From assembly GCA_910588885.1 (NCBI GenBank), contig CAJUSQ010000001.1, positions 1 through 58,510 of the forward strand: a stretch of DNA of 58,510 bases, written 5' to 3'. Every line of letters begins with the position of its first letter. Positions within the stretch are counted from its first letter, which is position 1. A program made the position numbers and the translations under genes. Below are positions 49,443-57,413 of the stretch, one piece after another. Origin of the DNA: an uncultured Lachnospiraceae bacterium. Lineage in GTDB: Bacteria > Bacillota > Clostridia > Lachnospirales > Lachnospiraceae. The notes beneath the pieces are model-generated. The model was not told where the DNA came from, ran no database searches, and saw nothing but the letters and a program-made list of their open reading frames with translations.

Positions 49443-50429
49443 ATGTCCTTAACCAACACCCAGTACAGCACTCTTATGCGCCGGTACGAAGCCCGGCAGA
49501 TGGAAAACCAGCATATTTTACAACAGCGCATTGCAGAAGCTTATGACCGCAGCCCCCGTCTGAAGGAGCTGGAGGAATCCATTTCCTCCGTTTCCGTTTC
49601 CCGGGCCAAAATGCTGTTAAACGGGGACGAAAGCGCTTTAGGCCGGCTAAAAGAAGAGCTTGCCGGGCTGTTTGCCGAAAAGAAAGCGCTGCTTTCGGAA
49701 TTGGGATATCCCCCGGATTATTTTAAACCGCCGTTCCAATGCGAGGACTGCCAGGACACCGGCTACATTGGCAATCAGAAATGCCATTGCTTTAAGCAGG
49801 CAGCCATTGATTTGGTATATACCCAGTCCAATATGCGCAGAATATTGGAACAGGAGAATTTTCAAACACTTTCCATGGATTATTACTCCAAAACGGAATG
49901 CAATCCGGCTTCGGGGCTTTCCAGCTACGACTGTGCCCTGCAGGCCGTTTCCGTATGCCGGGAATTTGTTTCTGCCTTTGATACGGAATTCGGGAACCTG
50001 TTTTTGTACGGGGACACCGGGATCGGTAAGACCTTTCTGTCCAACTGTGTGGCAAAGGAGCTTTTGGATTCCGGCCATTCCGTCATTTACTTTACGGCTT
50101 TCGAGCTGTTTCATATATTAGAACGGGCTACTTTTTACAAAGATGAAGCAGTAAATGCAGATTATCAGAACCTGTTTGACTGTGATCTGCTGATACTGGA
50201 CGATCTGGGTACGGAATTCTCCAATTCTTTCACCACCACCCAGCTGTTCCTGTGCCTGAATGAGCGGATTTTAAGGAGAAAATCCACCATCATTTCCACA
50301 AACCTGAACATTTCACAGTTAGTTGAGGCTTACTCCGAGCGTACTTTTTCCCGGATCAGCAGCCACTATACAATGCTGAAAATGTTCGGAAAGGATATCC
50401 GCATTTTAAAAAAGCTAAAGGGCCTGTAA
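49443..50429 (+). CDS. dnaI: DnaC/DnaI-like helicase loader ATPase
   Basis: A 328-residue AAA+ protein loading the replicative helicase. The N-terminal half holds a zinc-binding-like cluster (CEDCQDTGYIGNQKCHCF) and helices that bind the helicase in DnaI. The ATPase domain starts at about residue 170, with Walker A GDTGIGKTFLSNCV, Walker B LLILDDLGTEF, sensor STNLNISQL and arginine-finger region YSERTFSRIS. The start follows AAGGAGGAAG. It is 80 bp downstream of dnaD on the same strand. The IstB/transposase-helper family is the alternative, but no transposase is nearby. Confidence 0.9.
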   Translation: MSLTNTQYSTLMRRYEARQMENQHILQQRIAEAYDRSPRLKELEESISSVSVSRAKMLLNGDESALGRLKEELAGLFAEKKALLSELGYPPDYFKPPFQCEDCQDTGYIGNQKCHCFKQAAIDLVYTQSNMRRILEQENFQTLSMDYYSKTECNPASGLSSYDCALQAVSVCREFVSAFDTEFGNLFLYGDTGIGKTFLSNCVAKELLDSGHSVIYFTAFELFHILERATFYKDEAVNADYQNLFDCDLLILDDLGTEFSNSFTTTQLFLCLNERILRRKSTIISTNLNISQLVEAYSERTFSRISSHYTMLKMFGKDIRILKKLKGL

Positions 50430-50467
50430 TAAACATCCATAATGGCAACATTACCCTAAGAACCCAG

Positions 50468-50485
50468 TGGATAAGCCATTATCCA
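50468..50485. promoter_or_regulatory. palindromic DnaA-like site before prs
   Basis: TGGATAA and TTATCCA form a perfect 7-bp inverted repeat with a 4-nt centre, 41 bp upstream of the prs start. Each arm is seven of the nine DnaA-box bases, so it echoes the cluster before dnaD. Confidence 0.4.
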
Positions 50486-50525
50486 TGTAAATAAACAAAT
50501 GAATTAATGTATGGAGGAATTCGAA

Positions 50526-51701
50526 ATGCAGCATGATGAAAGAAACCTGGAAACCATCCCCGCAGGAGCTCTCGGCTTAATCGCCCTGAACAGCTGTAAG
50601 GAAATTGGCGAAGCGGTGGACAAGTATCTGGTAAGGTGGAGATATACCAGAGAACATGAACATGAGGATAACATTGCCTTCAAGGGGTATCAGAGGGATA
50701 CTTACACCATTGAGGTATCTACCCCCCGTTTCGGCACAGGGGAAGCCAAGGGCACAATCCTTCAGTCCATCCGGGGGTATGACCTCTATATCCTGGTGGA
50801 CGTCACCAATTACAGTCTAACTTATACCGTCAACGGATATCCAAACCATATGTCTCCGGATGACCACTATCAGGATCTGAAGCGTATCATCGCCGCAGCC
50901 GGGGGCAAAGCCCGCAGAATTACGGTAATTATGCCGTTTCTCTATGAAAGCCGCCAGCACAAGCGCTCCGGCCGGGAATCCCTGGATTGCGCACTGGCCC
51001 TTCAGGAGCTGGTTTCCATGGGTGTAGACAATATCATTACCTTCGACGCCCATGACCCCAGAGTGCAGAATGCCATCCCGCTTCACGGCTTTGAAACGGT
51101 ACAGCCTTCCTACCAGTTTATTAAGAGTATCTTAGGCAGTATCGACGATTTGAAAATCGACAGTGACCATATGATGGTCATCAGCCCGGACGAGGGCGGC
51201 ACCAACCGGGCCATCTATCTGGCCAATGTGCTGGGACTGGATATGGGGATGTTCTACAAGCGCCGGGACTACAGCCAGATCATCGACGGGCGCAATCCCA
51301 TCGTAGCCCATGAGTTCCTGGGGTCTTCCGTAGAAGGGAAGGACGTATTCATCATTGACGATATGATTTCCTCCGGCGACAGCATGATCGATGTGGCAAC
51401 AGAGCTGAAAAAACGCAAGGCCCGCCGTATTTTTGTTATGGCAACCTTCGGCCTTTTCACCAACGGCCTTGAGAAATTCGACAAGGCGGTGGAAGAGGGG
51501 CTGATCTACCGGGTGATTACCACAAACCTGACTTATCAGACACCGGAGCTTTTAAGCAAGCCTTATTATATCAACTGCGACATGAGCAAGTACATCGCCT
51601 ATATCATTGATACGTTAAACCATGATACTTCTATCAGCGACCTGCTGGATCCCTATGATCGGATTGAAACATTAGTAAAAAAATATAAAGAGACTCATTA
51701 A
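50526..51701 (+). CDS. prs: ribose-phosphate pyrophosphokinase
   Basis: An enzyme making phosphoribosyl pyrophosphate from ribose-5-phosphate and ATP for nucleotide, histidine and tryptophan synthesis. It has 391 residues, longer than the roughly 315 of the classical enzyme; such longer forms occur in clostridia. The PRPP-binding loop is VFIIDDMISSGDSMIDVA, and other conserved parts are YESRQHKRSGRESLD and FDAHDPRVQNAIPL. The ATG at 50526 has a perfect GGAGG eight bases upstream; an ATG five codons earlier would contain that site. It ends in a strong terminator. Confidence 0.94.
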   Translation: MQHDERNLETIPAGALGLIALNSCKEIGEAVDKYLVRWRYTREHEHEDNIAFKGYQRDTYTIEVSTPRFGTGEAKGTILQSIRGYDLYILVDVTNYSLTYTVNGYPNHMSPDDHYQDLKRIIAAAGGKARRITVIMPFLYESRQHKRSGRESLDCALALQELVSMGVDNIITFDAHDPRVQNAIPLHGFETVQPSYQFIKSILGSIDDLKIDSDHMMVISPDEGGTNRAIYLANVLGLDMGMFYKRRDYSQIIDGRNPIVAHEFLGSSVEGKDVFIIDDMISSGDSMIDVATELKKRKARRIFVMATFGLFTNGLEKFDKAVEEGLIYRVITTNLTYQTPELLSKPYYINCDMSKYIAYIIDTLNHDTSISDLLDPYDRIETLVKKYKETH

Positions 51702-51706
51702 TTATA

Positions 51707-51751
51707 AAAACCGTCGGGCAGAGAGTATTGTTTCTCTGTCCGACGGTTTTT
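51707..51751. terminator. bidirectional intrinsic terminator after prs
   Basis: An 18-bp stem (51707-51724 with 51733-51750, one G-U pair) has an 8-nt loop, with A and T runs forming the stem base. It lies between convergent prs and the receiver-protein gene and can end transcription from both sides. Confidence 0.92.
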
Positions 51752-51764
51752 ATGATTCACTGTA

Positions 51765-52538
51765 TTACGCATTCAGGATCTTCTCTATTTCCCCAATCAG
51801 CTGGTTCTTCACCGCCGGTTTCAGAAAATATCCGGCCGGTTTCAGCTTCAGTACCGCTTCGATATTGGCCCGGTCGTTGACAGCCGTCAGGAAGATCACC
51901 GGAATGTCCTGCAGTTCCTCGTCTGCCCGGATCATCTCAAGCGTCATTTTTCCGTCGCAAATAGGCATTTCGTAGTCCAAAAGAATCAGATCCGGCCGTT
52001 TCTTGCCAATGGAGGTCATCGCCTGGGCGCCGGAAATTGCCACGGCCACTTCATATTGTTCCTCCAGCATCGCTTTCATAGTCCGAAGGGTGGTACCGTT
52101 GTCGTCCACTACCAGAATCCGTTTCTTATTCTGCTGTTCCTTCTTCTCCGCCGCCGCATCCTTCTTGACCGCTTCCACATCCAGATCCAGTCTCCGGCAG
52201 ACGGCTTCCATAATTACCGTATGCTCCACCGGGCGGATCAAATTCTCAAACTGCTCTCCTTCATAGTATTTAAAGAAATTGCTGCTCTCTTCCCTGGTTC
52301 CGATTGTCAGAACCGGAACCTGCGTATACTGGCTGCTCAGCAGGAAAAACATGGACGTATCTATGTCGTAGGCGCCGATCAGGCTGATCAGCACCAGATC
52401 CGGGTTCACGATCTTAAGCATCCCCTCCAAAACCCCTGCATTTTCCGAACAAAGCTGTACGTGGAAGTACCGGGACAAAAAGGTATTCGTTTCCTTCACC
52501 ACCTGGTTCAGCTTTCCGATCAGTAATATTTTCTTCAT
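51765..52538 (-). CDS. dual-receiver response regulator without output domain
   Basis: A 257-residue protein with two CheY-like domains. The first (residues 1-120) has lost the phospho-acceptor: PDLVLISLIG has Ser where Asp is expected, so it is a pseudo-receiver. The second (about 130-257) is complete: RILVVDDNGTTLRTM, the Asp in DLILLDYEMPICDG, the Thr in IFLTAVND and the Lys in GYFLKPAV. There is no DNA-binding or enzymatic domain. The ATG at 52538 follows GGAGGAAGC. It begins 21 bp after the hybrid kinase gene and is very likely its partner. Confidence 0.9.
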   Translation of the reverse strand: MKKILLIGKLNQVVKETNTFLSRYFHVQLCSENAGVLEGMLKIVNPDLVLISLIGAYDIDTSMFFLLSSQYTQVPVLTIGTREESSNFFKYYEGEQFENLIRPVEHTVIMEAVCRRLDLDVEAVKKDAAAEKKEQQNKKRILVVDDNGTTLRTMKAMLEEQYEVAVAISGAQAMTSIGKKRPDLILLDYEMPICDGKMTLEMIRADEELQDIPVIFLTAVNDRANIEAVLKLKPAGYFLKPAVKNQLIGEIEKILNA

Positions 52539-52559
52539 GCTTCCTCCTCCAATCATTTA

Positions 52560-55500
52560 TTACTTCCACTGCTCAATCAGCAGCTTTGCCAGACGGTCTG
52601 TTTCTTCCGGATCCAGATTGGTTACGGCTTCCGCCAGCTTCCGGATATTTTGGTCGATCTCCTGGGGAAATTCGTAGGCCCGCAACTGGCCAATCAGCTC
52701 ATCCGCCTGATCAATATCCATTTCCTCCATGCTCATCCGAATCATTTCCACAAGGGCCCGTATCACGGCAAAATCCGTTACTTCTTTTTTATCCTGGGCT
52801 TCAATGCCAAAAACTCCCCTCAGCTTTTGGCGGTAACTGCTCCATTCCTCTAAAAAGGCAGGTGTTACGGAACGGATTGTTTCTATTTTACCATCTTTTG
52901 CAGCATATTCCAATACCTTTGCAAGTCCTGAAAGAGGAAGGATCCCCACCGTTGCCGCAAGGCTTTTCATCGCATGTACCTGTATCCGGTACCGTTCCAG
53001 CTGATCGGCATCCTCAATCTTTCGGTATGTTTCTTCCAGGTTTTCCCCGGCCGAATCAAGCTGTGCGTAAAATTCCTTTACCGTATATTCCAGCAGCTCC
53101 AAATCCGGCAGATGCAGCCAGGCATACTGCCAGTCCAGGCCGTCCACCGCAGGAAGGTTCTCCAAAACATCCCCCGATATCCCGGTTTCCTCCTGCTGCT
53201 GGGGCGTTCCTTCCATTGCCCCTTCCCGGATGAATTCTTCCGGCAGCATCCGCTTGATCATGTCTTCCAGCTTTTCCGGTACTATGGGCTTTGACAAAAA
53301 ATTATCAAACCCTTCCGCCAGATATTTTTCCTTGGCTCCGGACACTGCATTGGCCGTCAGCACCACAATGGGCGTTCCCTGACACGGAAAATCGGAAAAT
53401 TCCCGAATATGATGGAGGGTTTCCACCCCGTCCATTTCAGGCATCATATGATCCAGGAAAATCAAATCGTAATGGTTCTCCTGTACCAGCTCCAGGCATT
53501 CCGCCCCTCCGGAAGCATCCGTAATCCGAATCCCGGTTTCTTTCAGCAGGTTCCGGAATACCTTTCGGTTGACCGCATTGTCATCCACCACCAGTACCTG
53601 TGCATCCGGAGCCGTAAACTTTGTGCCGTAACTGTAATTTTCGGAAATCTGCCGTACCCGGGATTCAAAATCCCCAATGGGAGCGGCATCCAGCAGCTTC
53701 TGTTCCAGTTCGAAGTAGAATTTGGAGCCTTTTCCATAGACGCTTTCCACCTGCAGCTTGCTGTCTAACAGGGCCAAAAGCTTGATGGTAATACTCATAC
53801 CCAGGCCCGTCCCTTCGATATTCCGGTTTCTCTCTTCCTCAATCCGCTCAAACTCCGCTGAGAGCTTCGGCAGGTCCGCTTCTTTGATCCCGATTCCCGT
53901 ATCCTCTACTTCGAACCGCAGCACGGCCCTTTCCCCTTCCGGCCGGCTTGAAACCCGCAGCCAGACCGTCCCTTCATGGGTATACTTTACCGCATTGGAA
54001 AGCAGGTTCGTCAGAATCTGGCGGATCCGCACATCATCCCCGTAAAGCAGGGAGGGAATGGCATGATCCGCTTCGATTTCAAACCGGAGCCCTTTTTCCC
54101 TGGCCCGCTGGGCAGCCATATTGGCCACATCATGAATCAGGCTGCTGACATCGTATTCCACGGGTACAATCTCCATTTTACCGGACTCGATTTTGGAAAA
54201 ATCCAGGATATCGTTAATCAGGGACAGCAGCGTCTGGCCCGCCATGTAAATGTCCATGGCGTATTCTTTCACATTCGGCTCCCTGGATTCCCGTAAAATC
54301 ATTTCATCCATCCCCAGAACCGCATTGATGGGCGTACGGATCTCATGGGACATATGGGCCAGGAATTTCCCTTTTGCCTCATTGGCCGCCATTGCTTCCT
54401 GCCTTGCCGAATCCGCATCCTGTTTGGCCTGAATCAGCTGGAGATTCTGCTCCTGTGCCGCAATCACCTGCTCCTGTAACAGCCGGGCGTTCTCTTCCGC
54501 ATTCGCCCGGTATTCCTTTGCAAGACGCAGCAAATGTATGACGATCATGATCGTTCCGAAAACCACCATACAATACTGCCGGATCGTACTGATCCCGCTG
54601 TCTTGGAAAAACAGCGTCAATACCACATCTGCCAGTTCCCCTGCCAGCAGGACAATCACGGCAAGGACGGTCGGCACCGTCTCCCGGCTTCGATTCCGGT
54701 AATCCAGCTGGAGCATACTTATGACCGCAATCAAACAGACGGCGGCCATGGCTGCCATAGAAGTATATTCGCTCTCCACCAGATCCTGAAGATTGCATAC
54801 CCGAAGCAGGATCTGGGCCAGGGTATGGAAATTGATGCACCATAACAAAACAGAAAAACGGTGCGGAAACATTTCTTTCAGATTTTTCCCGAAATACAGG
54901 GTTAGCACCAGAGGCAGCAGCAGTCTTAAATCCCGCAGGATATCGCCGGCCGTCTGTACCCCGTAAAAAATGCATAGGATATCTACTTCTATAAAGTAAT
55001 AAAGCCCCGCGTTCAGCCCGGCCAGTCCCAAAAACAATTCGCCCCGGGCCGGCTGGCGGGTATACAGCCGGATCAGAGCCAGCACAAACATAATTACTGC
55101 CATAATTAGAATCAGTAAACAGCAGACGATATCTGCGATATCACTTCCGGACATCCCCATCAGCATGACTCCATGTACCGCTACGCTTACCTGATTCAAT
55201 GATGTGGCCAAATCGGGAGAAGTGGAAACGCACTCAATCCAGAGCTTCCCTTCCGAAATACGCAATGGGATATGTATGGAATTGCTTTTTTCAAAATGCG
55301 CTTGTAAATCCGCCGCATCATGGACCCCGCCGTCATCATGATACAGCAGCTCCCCGTCCAGCGTCACACGGAGGACGGTAGCTGCCGAAGAGATATTCAA
55401 AGTCATGCCGCCATAATCCTTTGGAAGGATATTCTGGAATACCACATGATCATTGGCATTGCATTTTCCCAAATAAGGCAAAACTTGTTCCTGATTCCCC

Positions 55501-55730
55501 TTTTCCAGCGCCTCTTCAATCAATTCCTGCCTTTTTCCTGACTCCTGCTCCGCCTTTAAAATCTCGGCTTCTTCTATTACGGCCACTGTCCAGCCTTCAT
55601 CAAAAAAGTATTCTATACCGTCCAAAGGAGTCACACTCATTTCCCCTGTCTTCGGCCGGAACAGGGCAAGTACCATAATCCCCAGTACAATGAGAACCGA
55701 AATTCCTGCTAATTTTTGTAAATACTTCAT
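52560..55730 (-). CDS. hybrid sensor histidine kinase with receiver and Hpt domains
   Basis: A 1056-residue membrane phosphorelay protein. A first span is at about 9-25. An extracytoplasmic domain of some 180 residues resembles the 7TMR-DISM beta-sandwich. A block of about seven spans follows (about 205-420), then a coiled coil, HisKA (FLAHMSHEIRTPINAVLGM), HATPase (QILTNLLSNAVKYT, EDTGIGIKE, GTGLGMSI), a receiver (VLVVDDNAVNRKVF, Asp in DLIFLDHMMPEMDG) and an Hpt domain with VHAMKSLAATVGI. The ATG at 55730 follows GGGG; the longer frame begins with TTG. It forms an operon with the dual-receiver protein. The input signal is unknown. Confidence 0.93.
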   Translation of the reverse strand: MKYLQKLAGISVLIVLGIMVLALFRPKTGEMSVTPLDGIEYFFDEGWTVAVIEEAEILKAEQESGKRQELIEEALEKGNQEQVLPYLGKCNANDHVVFQNILPKDYGGMTLNISSAATVLRVTLDGELLYHDDGGVHDAADLQAHFEKSNSIHIPLRISEGKLWIECVSTSPDLATSLNQVSVAVHGVMLMGMSGSDIADIVCCLLILIMAVIMFVLALIRLYTRQPARGELFLGLAGLNAGLYYFIEVDILCIFYGVQTAGDILRDLRLLLPLVLTLYFGKNLKEMFPHRFSVLLWCINFHTLAQILLRVCNLQDLVESEYTSMAAMAAVCLIAVISMLQLDYRNRSRETVPTVLAVIVLLAGELADVVLTLFFQDSGISTIRQYCMVVFGTIMIVIHLLRLAKEYRANAEENARLLQEQVIAAQEQNLQLIQAKQDADSARQEAMAANEAKGKFLAHMSHEIRTPINAVLGMDEMILRESREPNVKEYAMDIYMAGQTLLSLINDILDFSKIESGKMEIVPVEYDVSSLIHDVANMAAQRAREKGLRFEIEADHAIPSLLYGDDVRIRQILTNLLSNAVKYTHEGTVWLRVSSRPEGERAVLRFEVEDTGIGIKEADLPKLSAEFERIEEERNRNIEGTGLGMSITIKLLALLDSKLQVESVYGKGSKFYFELEQKLLDAAPIGDFESRVRQISENYSYGTKFTAPDAQVLVVDDNAVNRKVFRNLLKETGIRITDASGGAECLELVQENHYDLIFLDHMMPEMDGVETLHHIREFSDFPCQGTPIVVLTANAVSGAKEKYLAEGFDNFLSKPIVPEKLEDMIKRMLPEEFIREGAMEGTPQQQEETGISGDVLENLPAVDGLDWQYAWLHLPDLELLEYTVKEFYAQLDSAGENLEETYRKIEDADQLERYRIQVHAMKSLAATVGILPLSGLAKVLEYAAKDGKIETIRSVTPAFLEEWSSYRQKLRGVFGIEAQDKKEVTDFAVIRALVEMIRMSMEEMDIDQADELIGQLRAYEFPQEIDQNIRKLAEAVTNLDPEETDRLAKLLIEQWK

Positions 55731-55820
55731 TTTTCCCCAATCCAATCTACATTTTTCTTATATATTAGCATAAATTTACAATTTTCTCAATACAGGAAAC
55801 AGGGCGGTAACACATCGGAA

Positions 55821-56483
55821 TCAGGGCCTTTGGGTTCCAAACCTCGAAAGCCTGTCATAGAATTGGCTGTAAAAATCCGCTTCCGGGTCGTAATCCGTCA
55901 GATAAAAGGTCTCCAACAGCCGCAGGTTTTCCTTTTTCCGTAACTCCTCATCCCGGCGTTCTTCCATTTCCTCCTGCAAATCCGTCAGAAAGTAATGCCA
56001 GTCTACAATATATTGCTGGTACTGCGGGGCATTCGGTATCCCCAGCCACTTTTTTACCTTCACCTTGCCCCGGTTCTGCTTCCTGCACTCCCGGGTCTGG
56101 AGAAAATATTGCACGCTGCGGTTCTCGTAAATGCGTCCCAGTGGAAATAAACGGCAGAGTCCGGGACGGAATTCATGGATTGAACACCTGTTCTCTTCAT
56201 TTAAAAACCCGCAGGCTTCCGAAGCTCCCAGAAGCTTCAGATGGGGCAATACGATACCGTCCACCACGGTAAGGCCCAAACGTTCTTCCAGCAGCCGGGG
56301 GACGCTTTCTCCTGTGCCGGCCCGAATCTGATGCACGTCCAGGGGATCCAATAAAATGGAATCCCCCATTTCCGTACAGCAGTCCCAGCATCCCTTGCAG
56401 TCCTGGCAGTCTGCCTTCACCATATCGTTCAAACCATAACGCCTTCCGTCGGAAATCTCGTCGATCTCAATCTCTCTTTTCAT
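55821..56483 (-). CDS. YkgJ-type cysteine-cluster (CxxCxxCC) protein
   Basis: A 220-residue cytoplasmic protein. The N-terminal half has the metal-binding cluster of the YkgJ/CxxCxxCC family (CQDCKGCWDCCTEMGDS, later CGFLNEENRCSIHEFRPGLCRLFPLG), thought to bind zinc or an iron-sulfur centre. The C-terminal 90 residues are charged and helical. The family is widespread but has no established function. The start follows AGGAAG. It lies 75 bp upstream of the hybrid kinase gene on the same strand, with no clear sign of shared function. Confidence 0.85.
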   Translation of the reverse strand: MKREIEIDEISDGRRYGLNDMVKADCQDCKGCWDCCTEMGDSILLDPLDVHQIRAGTGESVPRLLEERLGLTVVDGIVLPHLKLLGASEACGFLNEENRCSIHEFRPGLCRLFPLGRIYENRSVQYFLQTRECRKQNRGKVKVKKWLGIPNAPQYQQYIVDWHYFLTDLQEEMEERRDEELRKKENLRLLETFYLTDYDPEADFYSQFYDRLSRFGTQRP

Positions 56484-56531
56484 GGATGTTTCTTCCTGCT
56501 TTGGCGCGCCGAAGCCTGCTTTTTGCCAAAG

Positions 56532-57413
56532 CTACTCCTCTCCGTCTTTTTTCCTGTCATACCATTCCAGGCTATTTCCATGATACTTCATCTTCCAGGC
56601 AGAATGCAAGAAAAAAGGAACCGACAAACAAATCATTGCCAGTATTGCGCTGTATTTCAGCTCCGTTTGCTTCAGGGCCTGTTCCTGCCGGACCAGCTGC
56701 ATTTGCCGGGCATCGGAAAGGGTGAAGCCCTCCTCCGTCAGCTTTGCCATATTTTCTCCCGTCAAATCAAGGCGTCCCCATATCCGGATTCCGGCCTCTT
56801 CGGATTTCAGCCGGAGGGGAGTGCCGATGCAGCAGACGAAGGGCTCCTCCTCGGCAACCGGAACCGGAATCAACAATACCTTTGCATTCCCAAAGGCGCT
56901 TTCCCGTTCCGGGGAAGTGCCTTTGGAGGAATCCTGCCCTCCTTTTTCCGCAACCTCCGCCTGCTGCTCATATCCGATCCGCAGTTCCGAAACATCCCCG
57001 GTGATATTTCCGGCCTTTTTCAGCATCCCAAAAGCCCTTTGATTTACATAAAACGTCTTCATGGCTCCTTTTTCGGAAATACCGTAGACCTTTTCCAGGT
57101 ATTCTTCGGACAGCTCCATACAGGAGAACGTCAGTTCTTCTCCCTTTTTCCTGAACGAAACGGTACTTTCCCGAAAGGGGCCGGCAAAAATCACCCCGTC
57201 CAGCCCGCAGGCTTTGGCAGAAACAGGTTCCGCTCCTTTTCCGGCTTCGGCAAAAACCTCATATTCCACGGGAGTTTTGGTCGCCTGATACAACCCAACC
57301 CCATGGCAGAGGGCCTTTCCCAAAAAGAATATTCCCCCGCAGAAGAACAACGTCATGATTTTTACGGTATCATTTTGCTTTCTCAAAATCCGGAATCGTT
57401 TCCACCACCTCAT
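56532..57413 (-). CDS. two-span membrane protein of unknown function
   Basis: A 293-residue protein not assigned to a family. A first membrane span lies near residues 19-40 (MTLFFCGGIFFLGKALCHGV) and a second near 259-278 (YSAILAMICLSVPFFLHSAW), leaving about 215 residues outside the cytoplasm. The start is taken at the ATG that overlaps the upstream stop as ATGA and follows GAGG; the frame extends 30 codons further without support. Coupling to the upstream CARDB-like surface protein suggests that both belong to one envelope module. Confidence 0.65.
   Translation of the reverse strand: MRWWKRFRILRKQNDTVKIMTLFFCGGIFFLGKALCHGVGLYQATKTPVEYEVFAEAGKGAEPVSAKACGLDGVIFAGPFRESTVSFRKKGEELTFSCMELSEEYLEKVYGISEKGAMKTFYVNQRAFGMLKKAGNITGDVSELRIGYEQQAEVAEKGGQDSSKGTSPERESAFGNAKVLLIPVPVAEEEPFVCCIGTPLRLKSEEAGIRIWGRLDLTGENMAKLTEEGFTLSDARQMQLVRQEQALKQTELKYSAILAMICLSVPFFLHSAWKMKYHGNSLEWYDRKKDGEE

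Noticed and set aside
49443..50429. IstB-type transposon helper
   Set aside because: No transposase or terminal repeats are nearby, and the gene sits in a dnaD operon with a DnaI-like N-terminal Cys cluster.
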